A DNA stretch of 64,000 nucleotides from Roseiarcus sp963813555 (GCA_963813555.1 CAWEZX010000007.1:62001-126000), one strand, 5' to 3'; counted from the first letter of the stretch, positions 8,999-18,224 are shown. Made by a program: numbers and translations. The notes: a model not told the origin generated them from the letters alone.

Positions 8999-9486
8999 AT
9001 GCTTTCAGCGGTGAGATTGCGAGAGGATTATTCGGCCGAGGAGCTTCGCGCGCTTGCCCGTCGATCGAAGGACGTCAACCAGAGCCGACGGCTTCTGTCG
9101 CTGGCTGCGGTCCGGGACGGCATGGACCGAGGCTCGGCGGCGAAGATCGGCGGCATGGACCGCCAGACGCTGCGCGACTGGGTCCATCGCTTCAACGCCT
9201 CGGGGCCGGCTGGGCTCATCGACAATTGGACCGAGGGTCCGAAGCCTCGCCTATCGGCGGAGCAACTGGCTCAGTTCGCGCAGATCGTCGAGGCCGGGCC
9301 GGATCGGGAGAAGGACGGGGTGGTCGGCTGGCGGCGCGTCGACCTCAAGCGCGTCATCGCCGAGAGGTTCGGCGTCGACTTTCACCAGCGCTATGTCGGA
9401 AAGCTCCTCGAGAAGCTTGGCTTCTCGCATATCAGCGCCAGGCCCCGTCATCTGGGTCAGGACGAGCGGATCGTCGAGGCGTTTAA
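8999..9486 (+). pseudogene. IS630-family transposase remnant A, N-terminal part
   Basis: From ATG 8999 about 162 residues read as the N-terminal DNA-binding half of an IS630 transposase: two helix-turn-helix units (RRLLSLAAVRDGMDRGSAA, DRQTLRDWVHRFNASG), the GWRRVDLKRVIAERFG segment and LEKLGFSHISARP. The DDE catalytic domain is missing because the reading passes into a different element after EAFKN near 9486. The open frame runs on to 9649 but that tail is not transposase-like. It cannot encode an active enzyme. Confidence 0.85.
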
Positions 9487-10850
9487 AAACGTATGGCCCG
9501 CCCCGTTCGCAAGGGGTTTTGTCGAGATTGGCGGCCGATCCAGTCTGCTTCAACGTATCCGGCCTCGAGGAGCTTCCTCCGGCCATGATGGAGATACGCG
9601 CGCTCCGGTCCTCATAAAACTCCCGGCGTCAGATCGCGCCGTTTTTTAAGCCAGGCTTCCGGAGCGCCGTTCGACTGTCAGGCCATCCCGTCGTCACCCT
9701 CTCGCAAACCCCTGTTGACCGATGGACGCTTTGACCGTGACCGGCCGATTCTATGCCGCCGCAGGCATTCCCATGACGGCGAACCGTTCTCCGCGCCGCA
9801 GCGCCGCCCAGGCGATTCTCGACAGCTTGTTGGCGAAGGCGACGATCGCAACGTTGCGATGGGCGCGGCCTGAAAGGCCTTTGGCTCATCGGCCCAGCGG
9901 CGTGTCGCGCTCAGCCACATAGGCAGCGCGGCGCGTGCACCGTGGATCAGCTGTCGGCGCAGGTAGCTGTTGCCTCGTTTGCTGATGCCAAGCAGCTTCG
10001 GCTTGCCGCCGGTGGTGAACTGACGGGGAACCAGGCCGAGCCACGCGGCGAGATCGCGCCCGCGCTCGAAGCTTTCCGCCCGCCCGACCGACGCGACAAG
10101 GGCGGAGGCGACGATCGCGCCGATGCCTGGGATTGTCGTCAGCCGTCGAGCCTTTTCGTTCTCCTTCACCCAGCGGGCGAACTCGGCGTCGAAGGCAGAA
10201 ATTCGTCGATCGAGTTCGGCCCATGGCGCGCGAGCGTCGGCGACGAGCAGAGCGATTCGTGGGCTCAGGTCGGCTGCGCCTTGCTCGTCCATCAGTACGC
10301 TCAGAAACTGCTCGAGCTTTCGCTTGCCCCGCGGAGCAACGAATCCGCGCTCCAGCAGGATGGCGCGCAACTGATTGATCAGAGCCGTCCGCTCCCCGAC
10401 CAGTCGATCTCGCGATCAATGCAGCGTCTGCATGTCGAGCTGGTCCTGGCCCTTCAGTTCGACGAACCGCATCGTCGGCCGCGTCGCCGCTTCCGCGATC
10501 CCCTCGGCCTCCCGATCGTCGTTCTTCCGCGCCTTGACATGGGGCCGAACATATTCGGGCGACATCAGACGCACGTCATGGCCGTGGGCGGCGAACACGC
10601 GGCCAAGATGGTGGGCGCCGCAGCAGGCTTCCATGCCAACAACGCACGGAGGAAGCTTCTCCGCCAGAGCAACCAGCGTCTCCCGTCTCACCTTACGCCG
10701 CATAACGACCGCGCCGGACGTATCCAGCCCAACCACGCTGCAGACGTTCTTGCCGAGGTCGACGCCAAGCACAGAAATATCCATACCCCTTCCTCCTCCT
10801 GAACCGCCGGCGACCCTACGACGCCGGAAGGAGGGGCGGGCCATTCCATA
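9487..10850 (-). mobile_element. IS110/IS1111-type element A (decayed)
   Basis: A roughly 1.36-kb element delimited by a perfect 12-base inverted repeat, ATGGCCCGCCCC at 9493-9504 against its complement at 10833-10844, as in the IS1111 subgroup. Its transposase runs on the minus strand and is frameshifted. It sits exactly between the 5' part of one IS630 (A) and the 3' part of a different IS630 (B), so recombination or deletion has occurred around it. The outer limits are inferred from where flanking IS630 similarity starts and stops. Confidence 0.75.
9751..10784 (-). pseudogene. IS110-family transposase, frameshifted
   Basis: ATG at 10784 follows a strong AGGAGGA and begins an intact DEDD-type RuvC-like domain (ISVLGVDLGKNVCSVVG, then PCVVGMEACCGAHHLGR and KARKNDDREAEGIAEA). 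After about 120 residues the frame is lost near 10400; the C-terminal Transposase_20 domain continues in another frame (TTIPGIGAIVASALVASVG, GLVPRQFTTGGK). A second shift near 9880-9900 leads to the final block (RNVAIVAFANKLSRIAWAAL) ending at 9751. At least two frameshifts make it inactive. Confidence 0.85.
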
Positions 10851-11463
10851 AGACTTCTCGTCGCGAGCGAGCAGGACCGTCCGGACGTAAGACGCCATCG
10901 CGTACGCTGGCGAAACTATCAAGGCCTGATCGATCCCGGGCGCCTGGTTTTTATCGATGAGACCTGAACGATCCTTCGACAGGCTCAGGACCAACATGAC
11001 CCGCCTCCGCGGCTGGGCGCCGAAAGGACAGCGGTTGATCGACAAGGTCCCTCACGGACACTGGAAGACCGCGACGTTCCTCGCCGCCCTGCGCAGCGAT
11101 CGCATCGAGGCGCCCTGCCTGTTCGACGGACCCATCAATGGCGAGCGCTTTCTCGCCGACGTCGAGCCATTCCTGGTTCCAACCCTCAAGCCGGGCGATG
11201 TCGTCATCCTCGACAACCTCGGTTCTCACAAGGGAAAGGCGGTGCGGCAGGCGACCCGCTCCGTCGGAGCGCGGTTGGTCTTCCTGCCGAAATACTCCCC
11301 CGACCTCAATCCGATCGAGCAGGTCTTCGCCAAGTTCAAGACACGGCTGCGAAAAGCCGGCGCCCGAACATACGACGCCGTCGCCGATGCCACCGCCGCC
11401 ATTCTCTCTCAATACGCCCCACAAGAATGCGCCGCATACATCAGGAACGCAGGGTATGCGTAA
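10851..11463 (+). pseudogene. IS630-family transposase remnant B, C-terminal catalytic part
   Basis: The similarity starts at the edge of IS110 element A (SEQDRPDVRRHRVRWRNYQG) and runs to the natural end NAGYA. Catalytic residues of the DDE domain are visible: FIDET, VVILDNLGSHKG and YSPDLNPIEQVF. Directly after FIDET a short foreign segment replaces the usual codons and breaks the frame, so the ORF appears to begin at 10957 only in the shifted frame. Its 5' part is missing. It differs clearly from remnant C and so comes from another IS630 member. Confidence 0.85.
10969..10993 (+). repeat. 25-base foreign insert inside IS630 remnant B
   Basis: The core TTCGACAGGCTCAGGACCA lies just after the FIDET codons and shifts the frame. 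The same 25 bases occur at the matching codon of IS630 remnant C at 12974-12998. The core resembles a short repeat met in many proteobacteria, whose translations include FDRLRT and LSLSKD. Confidence 0.8.
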
Positions 11464-11590
11464 ACCAAAAAGCAAAAGGCTCTGGAGTTCGAAAAAGATA
11501 GTGACCACAATGCGTTCGCTCCAAAATTTAATTTGATGTCCAATTTCAGTTGCCGCGACTCGCGATGAGGAGGGAGTGTGAAAGCAATTT

Positions 11591-12340
11591 TCACGCTGTC
11601 TGTAATTCCGGTGAAACTTCGCGGATGGCGGCGCGAAGGCCGGCGTGATCGTCGGCGACGACGAACTCAACACCGTTAAGGCCGCGTCGGCGCAGGGCGA
11701 TGAGAAAATCCTTCCACGACGAGCGGCTCTCCCGATTGGCCATCTCGACCGCCAGAATCTGCCGGCGACCGTCCAGTCGATCCCGATGGTGATCAGCACC
11801 GCCTGGCTCATCGCTCCGCCGCCTTCTCGCCCCTTTTTCGTAGCGGGCGTCGAGGATGAGATAGGAAAGGGTTCGGCGAGGGGGCGGTCGGCGAAAGCGT
11901 CGAGACTTTCGTCCAGACGCTTGTTGATGGCGGAGATGGCCGAGGCCGAGAAGGCATGGCCGCAGAGCGGCTCGGTTATCGCCTTGACCTTCCGGGTTGA
12001 GACGCCCTGCACGGACATCTCGGCGAGCGTGGCGACCAGCGCCTGCTCGGCGCGCTGACAGCGTTCGAACAACTCGGTCGAGAATCGACCGTCGCGGTCC
12101 TGCGGCGCGCGCAACTCGAGCTTGCCGACCCGGGTAACGAGGGTGCGGGTATAATAGCCGGAGCGATAGCCGAGCCGGGCCACCGTACGCTCGCCCTTCT
12201 CGGCTCCGAGCGCGTCCGTCATCTCCGGCTTCCAGCATCTCTTGCATCACCGCGCCAACGATCTCGCGCAGCCCGTCGGGGCTCTTGGCGAATAGCTCGT
12301 TGACGGCGGCGATCGCAGGCTTAGCTTCACTCTTGGTCAT
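11591..12340 (-). pseudogene. IS256-family transposase remnant, N-terminal part with frameshifts
   Basis: ATG 12340 begins MTKSEAKPAIAAVNELFAK; the reading then has to change frame to continue as RLGYRSGYYTRTLVTRVGKLELRAPQDRDGRFSTELFERCQRAEQAL, the hallmark N-terminal region of IS256 (Mutator) transposases, followed by LAEMSVQGVSTRKVKAITE. It shifts again into YLILDARYEK and GIDWDGRRQILAVEMANRE and ends near VSPE at about 11600. The C-terminal domain with the last catalytic Glu is absent. At least three frameshifts plus truncation make this a fossil. The 11464-11590 stretch between it and IS630 remnant B is AT-richer and holds no recognisable gene. Confidence 0.85.
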
Positions 12341-12516
12341 GGCCGGGTTCCTCCGAGGGAATCGGTGACTCGGACATCACCAGCCTGTCATGACCGCCTG
12401 TCGCCTTCAGCGATTTCGCAGAACCTTCAACACACTACCTGATTGAATTGGCCGGGATTCCCAAAGGCTCCGCGAGTTAGATTTCAACATGCCGGCTGGG
12501 CGGGAGGCCAGCAAGC

Positions 12517-13220
12517 ATGGCGCGAGCCTATTGTTTGGATCTTCGGGAGCGGGTTGTTGCGGCGGTCGAGGCGGGCCAGTCCTGCCGGTCGGCGGCCAAG
12601 ACCTTCATGGTCAGCGTGTCGAGCGTGGTGAAATGGTCGCAGCGCCATCGTGCGGTTGGAAGCCCGGCGGCGCTGAAGATAGGCGGGCGTCGGCCCTATA
12701 TTGTGCCGCGGGAGAAGGACTGGCGGCTCGCCCGCATCGCCGAAAAGCCGGATCTCACGCTGCGCGCCTTGCTCGCGGAGCTGGCCGGCCGCGGCTTGGT
12801 GGTCAGCTATTACGCCCTTTGGCATTTTCTCCAGCATGCCGGCGTGACGTTCAAAAAAAGCCTTCGCGCGTCCGAGCAGGATCGGCCGGACGTGGCCCGG
12901 CGACGCAAGCCGTGGAGGGCGCGTCAGGCGACCATTGATCCGGCCCGGCTCGTCTTCATCGACGAGACCTTGGCGATCCTTCGACAGGCTCAGGACCAGC
13001 ATGACCCGCACGCACGGGCGATGCGCCAAAGGCCAGCGCCTGGCCGCCAAGGCGCCATTCGGCAAATGGCGGACCCTCACCTTCCTTGCGGCGCTGCGCT
13101 GCGACCGGCGCGCCACGCCGGGCGTCATCGACGGCCCGATCAACGGCGAGAGCTTCCGCGCCTATTTCGAGCAGGCCCTCGTCCCGACCCTCAAACCCGG
13201 CGACGTTGTCATCATGGACA
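12517..13220 (+). pseudogene. IS630-family transposase C, 5' part (interrupted)
   Basis: ATG 12517 starts a standard IS630 transposase: ARAYCLDLRERVVAAVEAGQ (helix-turn-helix), the linker IGGRRPYIVPREKDW, and SEQDRPDVARRRKPWR. After FIDET the same 25-base insert seen in remnant B (12974-12998) shifts the frame; the catalytic domain goes on in the next frame (LTFLAALRCDR, VIDGPINGESF, VPTLKPGDVVIMD). The gene is then cut at 13220 by an IS110 element, and its 3' end resumes at 15282. It is thus doubly inactivated. Confidence 0.88.
12974..12998 (+). repeat. 25-base foreign insert inside IS630 remnant C
   Basis: Identical over 25 bases to 10969-10993 and at the homologous codon position, immediately after the FIDET catalytic motif. 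Confidence 0.8.
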
Positions 13221-13476
13221 TGTGTGGACGCCCCCGTCGGTGCAAGAAGAATCTTTTCGAAGAGCACGAAGCGTGGTCGGGTGCTGACATGTGTCCGGCC
13301 TCTGCTGCAGCTTGTCACATGCCGCCGGCCCGTATGGGAGTTCGCGGAGCGGGTCCAATTCAATCTCGCGCGCTCAAGGCGCGTATCCATGATCTGGTTT
13401 TCCCGATCCCGTCTCGTTGACCGTTGCGCCATACTCTCCATTTGACCTTCTCACACCTTCAGGACCGGCGGCGGAC

Positions 13477-14127
13477 CTACTTCGCCATCGCCGGAGCCCG
13501 ATAGGTTTCGCCTCTCGCCATCAATGCCCAGGCGATGCGCGCCATCTTGTTGGCGAGGGCGACGATCACCAGCATGGGCGGCTTGCGATTCAGCATGCGC
13601 GCAAGCCACGGCTGTGTGGACGAGCCCTTGCGCATTGCCCAGCGCACGGTCGCGCTCGCTCCGATGATCAGCAGTCGGCGCAAGGTTCGTTCGCCCATGC
13701 GGGAGGTCTCGCCGAGCTTCTGCTTTCCGCCCGTGGAGCGCTGCAGCGGCGTGAGCCCTAGCCAGGCCGCAAAGTCGCGCCCTCTCTTGAAGCCTTGAGC
13801 CGCCGGCGCCAGTGCACCGAGCGCTGTCGCTGTGATCGGCCCTATTCCGGGAATCGTTGCTAGCCGCTTGGCTTCGGCATCCTCCCTGGCGCGCCGCGCA
13901 AGCTCCCGGTCCAGGAGAGCCACCCTCTCGTCCAGTGACCCGAGCTGTTCTGCGAGCAGGCGCAGGATTGGCCGGGCCATCGGGGGAACGCCGGCGTGGC
14001 TGTCCTCGATCGCCGCCACGAGCTTGGCGACGTGGAAAGGGCCCTTTGCGACCACCATCCCGAACTCAGCCAGATGCCCGCGGATCGCATTGATGATTTG
14101 AGTCCGCTGACCTGTAGTAGCTGGCAC
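13477..14127 (-). pseudogene. IS110-family transposase B, C-terminal part
   Basis: About 215 residues from QRTQIINAIRGHLAEFG to the end. The Transposase_20 domain is complete: LATIPGIGPITATALGALA, RDFAAWLGLTPLQRSTGGK and LVIVALANKMARIAWAL. It lacks the N-terminal DEDD domain, which lies on the far side of the IS481 remnant at 14940-15206. The residues that normally join the two parts (about 40-50) have been lost, so this is not a clean insertion. Confidence 0.85.
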
Positions 14128-14940
14128 TTGATCTGACGGTCAGCGTCCGGAGATGGTCGGCTCCGCCTGTCAGGTATGATCAGGCGGCGATCATTTTCTC
14201 CTTCGCCAGCGGCGTTGCGTCAAGGAAAGTCTGCATCGGCGTCTTGCCGAAGCACCATCTTCCCTGGTGCGGCCTTTCCTCGTTGTAGCTTTGGACCCAG
14301 GAATCGAGATCGCCCTGGAGTTCGGCGATCGATCGATAGATCTTCTTGCGGAAGGCGATGCGATAGAACTCGTCGAGCACCGTCTTGTGGAACCGCTCGA
14401 CGATGCCATTGGTTTGTGGGCTCTTGGTCTTGGTGCGCGAATGGTCGATATCCTCGAGCGCCAGGTAGAGCTCATATTCGTGGTGCTCGGGGTTGCCGCA
14501 ATATTCCGTGCCGCGATCAGTCAGCACACGGCAGAGCCTCACCTCCCTCGCATCATAGAACGGCACGACGCGATCGTTGACGAGATCGGCTGCGGTGATC
14601 GGCGTCTTGCGATCATAGAGCTTGGCGAAGGCGACCTTGGCGTAGGTGTCGATGAAGGTCTGCTGGTAGATGCGGCCGACCCCCTTCATGTTGCCGACGT
14701 GAGACACGTATCCTGGGCGCCGCAATAGCCCGGACATTCGCTCTCGAACTCGCCATGCGCCTCCTTTTCGCTCTTGGCCTTCTCCAACGCGGCGAGCTGG
14801 CTTTCGGTCAGCACCAGGCCTTCCTGAGCGACCTTGGCTTCGAGCGCCTTGAGCCGTCTCTTCATCGTCTCAAGATCATGGCGCTGCCAGACCCCGCGCA
14901 CTCCGGCTGGCGAAATCGAATGGCCGAATCGGCCGCATCA
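14128..14940 (-). pseudogene. IS481-family transposase remnant nested in IS110 B
   Basis: Read from 14940 downward, the first recognisable block is RFGHSISPAGVRGVW then RHDLETMKRRLKALEAKVAQ and GEFESECPGYCGAQDT, typical of the middle of IS481 integrase-like transposases. A frameshift near 14700-14737 leads to the catalytic core: GRIYQQTFIDTYAKVAFAKL, VLTDRGTEYCG (second Asp) and KTKSPQTNGIVERFHKTVLDE (Glu), ending TPLAKEKMIAA at about 14180. The N-terminal helix-turn-helix region is missing. Truncated and frameshifted, hence inactive. Confidence 0.85.
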
Positions 14941-15206
14941 TTCTTCTGCCGTTTGACGAAGGGCTTCACGTAGTCCGGCGCGATGAGCCGGACCTCGTGC
15001 CCCAGCTTTGTGATCTCGCGCCCCCAGTGATGGCTGCTGGCGCAGGCCTCCATGGCAACCGTGCAAGCCGGCTGCGCGGCAAGGAATTTGAGCACCCCAT
15101 CGCGCCGAAGCCTCTTGCGGAAGACCACAGCTCCCGATGCATTCGCGCCATGAACCTGAAACACATTCTTAGCCAGATCCAACCCGATTGTGCTAACTTT
15201 CGACAT
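14940..15206 (-). pseudogene. IS110-family transposase B, N-terminal part
   Basis: ATG 15206 begins the DEDD domain: SKVSTIGLDLAKNVFQVHG, CTVAMEACASSHHWGREI, and VKPFVKRQKNDAAD. Similarity ends at the IS481 border near 14940. The C-terminal half is at 13477-14127. Confidence 0.85.
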
Positions 15207-15281
15207 GGACGCCTCCGTCAAGTGATGATCAACGACACCACTTTGGCGCAGCGATGCCGTGAGGGGGCGTCCACCCCATCA

Positions 15282-15502
15282 ACCTCGGCAGCCATAAGGG
15301 CCAAGGCGTGCGTAAAGCGATCCGAGCCGCCGGCGCCAAGCTCTTTTTCCTGCCCCCATACTCCCCAGACCTCAACCCAATCGAGCAGGCCTTCGCCAAG
15401 ATGAAAACCTTGCTGCGCAAACCCGACGCGCGCTCAATCGACGACGCTTGGCGACAGATCGGCGCGCTGCTCGATTGTTTCACCGCAACCGAATGCGCCT
15501 CC
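15282..15502 (+). pseudogene. IS630 transposase C, 3' part
   Basis: Continues the gene cut at 13220: LGSHKGQGVRKAIRAAGAKL, then YSPDLNPIEQAFAKMKTLLR with the last catalytic Glu, to FTATECAS. There it runs in frame, without a stop, into IS5 sequence. The resulting chimeric open frame spans 15308-15844. Confidence 0.85.
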
Positions 15503-15862
15503 GCTGGCATACAGGACCGCGATGGCGCAACCCTCGCGCTGGACAAGATTCGCCAGCGCTTTCCCTGGCTTAAACTCGTTTGGGCCAACTCCGGCTACAA
15601 TGCCCATCAGGTCAAGGACGCCGTGGCCAAATCTCCTGGGCTCCGCATCCAAATCGTCAAGCGGACGGACGACATCAGAGGCTTCGTTGCGCCGCCACGT
15701 CGATCGGTCGTCGAGCGAACCTTTTCCTGGTTCGGCCGCAACCGTCGTCTCGCCAAGGACTACGAGAACCTCGCCGACACCCTCGCCGCCTGCGTAACCT
15801 TGGCCGCAATCCAATTCGGAATCAGACGCCTTGCCCGAGCGTAGGCTTTTGAGTCAGGCCCT
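15503..15862 (+). pseudogene. IS5-family transposase remnant, C-terminal part
   Basis: From IQDRDGATLALDKIRQRFPW the reading is that of an IS5 (IS427/IS1031-like) transposase: LVWANSGYNAHQVKDAV, LRIQIVKRTDDIRGF, then the diagnostic PPRRSVVERTFSWFGRNRRL and the usual end LAAIQFGIRRLARA at 15844. The first half is absent. GAGTCAGGCCC just after the stop probably marks the right terminal repeat. Confidence 0.85.
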
Positions 15863-15940
15863 AAGCATCTGTAGCCCACAACCGCCGGCGGCGTTGCTTC
15901 CTCCCGCGACGTAGCCGGCGGTCCCTTTGGCGCCAGGCCC

Positions 15941-16207
15941 ATGTTCACAACCGTGACCAGCGTCGCGCCGCTCGACGGCGCAGAGTGCAGGAAGGGTTGG
16001 CGGCGGCGATTGAACCTCGCCCCGCTGCTATGGATGTCGCCCGCAATCCTGGTGCTGGGAATCTTCTACCTCTATCCCGTGATCGACGTCTTTCGCTTGT
16101 CCTTCACGGATGCGACCCTCATCGGCGATCACGAAAATTGCACTTTCGCTTCCGTCGTCAATGCCCTGGCTTCGCCGCGCCTGCTTGCGACGCTCATCTT
16201 CGTCGGC
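15941..16207 (+). pseudogene. Sugar ABC transporter permease (MalF type), N-terminal fragment
   Basis: About 88 residues are preserved from ATG 15941: a basic N-terminus, the first membrane helix (WMSPAILVLGIFYLYPVIDV) and the typical FRLSFTDATLIGDHENCTF segment. After LIFVG near 16207 the similarity stops and antisense enoyl-CoA hydratase sequence begins. The remaining five or so helices are gone. No partner permease or binding protein is beside it. Confidence 0.75.
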
Positions 16208-16355
16208 GGACGGCTCCTACCCCGCGGTTCGCCTCGAGGCTCGCGAGTGCGTCTCCGAGCTCATGCGTGAGCCGTCGCGAAATGAGGTTGAGCGGGGGGT
16301 TGTCGAGCGTGAGCACCGCCACGCCGTTATCAACCATCAGATGGACAAGACTCAT
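16207..16355 (-). pseudogene. Enoyl-CoA hydratase/isomerase, N-terminal fragment
   Basis: ATG 16355 gives SLVHLMVDNGVAVLTLDNPP followed by LNLISRRLTHELGDALASLE, the standard start of a crotonase fold. It is cut after about 50 residues at the junction with the permease fragment. The ATG overlaps a stop codon (ATGA) of an upstream open frame, the mark of an operon, and a decayed CoA-transferase gene lies just upstream. Confidence 0.75.
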
Positions 16356-16489
16356 GCGCCTTCGTGCCGATCGAGGATGGATGCGACGCTCCAGTGCATC
16401 TCGCGGGCTGGAACCTTGCCGAGCGCCTCGCGCAGGCCCGAGGCGTTCGTCTGAAGATGAAGTCGGGCGTCGTCGCGAGGCGATCCGAC

Positions 16490-17327
16490 ACCCGCGGAGG
16501 CACGTCAAAATGGCGAGCACGTCACGCGCGAGATCGATTCCCGGCGCGACCTCGATCAGCATCAGGCCGCGATCGTTCGCCTCGAGCACGGCGCGCTCGG
16601 TGATGAAGCGAACCTTCTGACCGCGCCGCAAGCCTCCGCGCGATCATACGTATTCTGCTCGATCGCACGCACGAATCGCCGATGCATGCCTTCCTTCTCG
16701 ACATGAAGGCGACCGTCCCGCGCCCTTGCAACCAGGCCGCCCGCGGTCAGCGTGCCGAGAAAGCAGACGCTCTTGGCATTCTGCGCGCTGTGAATAAATC
16801 CGCCTGAGCCATTCGGCTTGCCCCGAACCGGCTGACGTTGACGTTGCCGAAGCCGTGGACCTCGGCGAAGGACCGAGAGGCGACATCGAGGCCCGCGCCG
16901 TCGTAGAAATCGAACTGCGCCGTCGGCTCGATAAGCGCCTCGTAGTTGACGGCGGCGCCGAAATCATTGCCGCTCGCGGGCGTGCCGCCGACAATTCCTT
17001 GCTCGACCGTCAGCGTGACCTGGTCCGACAAACCTTCCTCGGCGAGGACGCGTGCGATCTCGCTCGCGATCCCGTTGCCGAGATTGATAATGCCGCCGAG
17101 ACGCAGCTCAAGGCAGGCGCGGCGGGCGATGATCGTGCGTAAATCGAGCTCATGCGTGCGGCCCGGGAGCGGGACGCCCGGATGGTATCGGGCGGAGTAG
17201 GTCTGTTTTTTGCTCCGGGTCTATGATGATCGCGTCCACCAGAATGCCGGGCACCCTGACCTTCCGGCTTGGTGCCGTCCCGGCGCGCATTCGCTCCACC
17301 TGCGCGATGACGACGCCGCCAGAGTCA
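16490..17327 (-). pseudogene. Acyl-CoA:acetate/3-ketoacid CoA-transferase, decayed C-terminal two thirds
   Basis: Read in changing frames from 17327 downward: SGGVVIAQVERMRAGTA, VPGILVDAIIIDPEQ, then IINLGNGIASEIARVLAEEG, VTLTVEQGIVGGTPASGNDF (holding the catalytic Glu), FDFYDGAGLDVASRSFAEV, NAKSVCFLGTLTAGGLVARA and VRFITERAVLEANDRGLMLIEVAPGIDL. These are the blocks of the YdiF/PCT type of fused CoA-transferase. At least three frameshifts are needed and the first 200 or so residues are missing: the sequence starts directly after the stop of the cyclase gene. Clearly inactive. Confidence 0.85.
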
Positions 17328-18224
17328 AATCACGGCGATCGGATCGATCATGGAGCCCGTCGCGCCGCGGATTTTTACCGGAAGCGCCACAAACAGGAAT
17401 TCGCCAACGCCGTCGCGCGCGAGTTCCTCGAGGTACAGGCTTTCCATGATATAGATGCCCTTCTCGATCAGAAGCAGCGTGTGAACCGGCTGCGGGTTGC
17501 TGGGCGTCCCACGATCCTTTGCCGGCGCCGGCTGGAGTTCGAACGTCTCAGTGTCCGATCCGCAGGCAACGACGCCGCACTCCGCGAACCATCGGGCCGC
17601 CGACAGATCCGGCCCGGCGCCTCGATGGGCCTCCAGCCCTGCCGTGTCCGGCCAGTGCGAGAGGTAGCCCGTTCGCACCAGCGCGACATCGCCTTGCCCA
17701 AGCTCGACCTTATTGCCCTTGGCTATGGCCTTCAGTTCGTCGGCCGAGACCGGCTCGCTGCGTCCGAGACAATCGACGCCCCGATGGCGCGGCACATCGA
17801 ACAGCACGCCACGTGTCCAGATCGGCGGGATTGCGGTGGCGTCTCCCGCGGTTGGGCCAAAATCCCCCAAATGCGTGCGCGCCGCGCCGCAGAACCAGTG
17901 GTCATCCTCGCCGATGGTCATATGGGCGAGCGCGTCGATATGGGCCCCCGAGTGCGAGGTCGACAGAACATACTCGCACATATAGCCAAGACCGGCGTCG
18001 TTGCCGGGTCCCCAGGGCTGGGCGCCCGAAACTCGGATGCCCTGGGGAGACCGGTAAGTCAGCACCTGAAACGGCGGATGACCGGGGAAGAGCGGCATGC
18101 CCGGAAAGCGATCCAAAGCCAGGGAATAGAACTTTCCTGCTCTTGCGACTTCACGGATGTTGAGGCGCGCACGCTCGGCGGGCTCGTCGGCAGCCTTGTT
18201 GGATTGACTGTGAGGAGACGACAT
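17325..18224 (-). CDS. Cyclase family protein (kynurenine formamidase-like, PF04199)
   Basis: A product of about 299 aa. The metal-binding signature of the cyclase/KynB superfamily is present as TSHSGAHIDALAHM (H-x-G-x-H-x-D-x-x-x-H). FPGMPLFPGHPPFQVLTYRS near the N-terminus and LLIEKGIYIMESLYLEEL near the C-terminus also fit the longer, 300-aa branch. Such proteins hydrolyse amides or lactones, but the substrate here is unknown. ATG 18224 is preferred, preceded by AAAGGAAA; the frame could extend to 18305. The last residues abut the CoA-transferase remnant, so the original 3' neighbourhood has been rearranged and the C-terminus may not be native. Confidence 0.8.
   Translation of the reverse strand: MSSPHSQSNKAADEPAERARLNIREVARAGKFYSLALDRFPGMPLFPGHPPFQVLTYRSPQGIRVSGAQPWGPGNDAGLGYMCEYVLSTSHSGAHIDALAHMTIGEDDHWFCGAARTHLGDFGPTAGDATAIPPIWTRGVLFDVPRHRGVDCLGRSEPVSADELKAIAKGNKVELGQGDVALVRTGYLSHWPDTAGLEAHRGAGPDLSAARWFAECGVVACGSDTETFELQPAPAKDRGTPSNPQPVHTLLLIEKGIYIMESLYLEELARDGVGEFLFVALPVKIRGATGSMIDPIAVI

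Larger units (their letters stand above)
13221..15281 (-). mobile_element. IS110/IS1111-type element B, inserted in IS630 C and itself carrying an IS481 remnant
   Basis: The host IS630 gene reads ...VVIMD up to 13220 and continues with the Asn-Leu-Gly-Ser-His codons from 15281-15282, so the insertion point is visible to the base. Just inside the ends lies a perfect 11-base inverted repeat, TGGACGCCCCC at 13225-13235 against its complement at 15263-15273. The transposase is on the minus strand in two separated pieces, with IS481 sequence between them. Confidence 0.85.
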
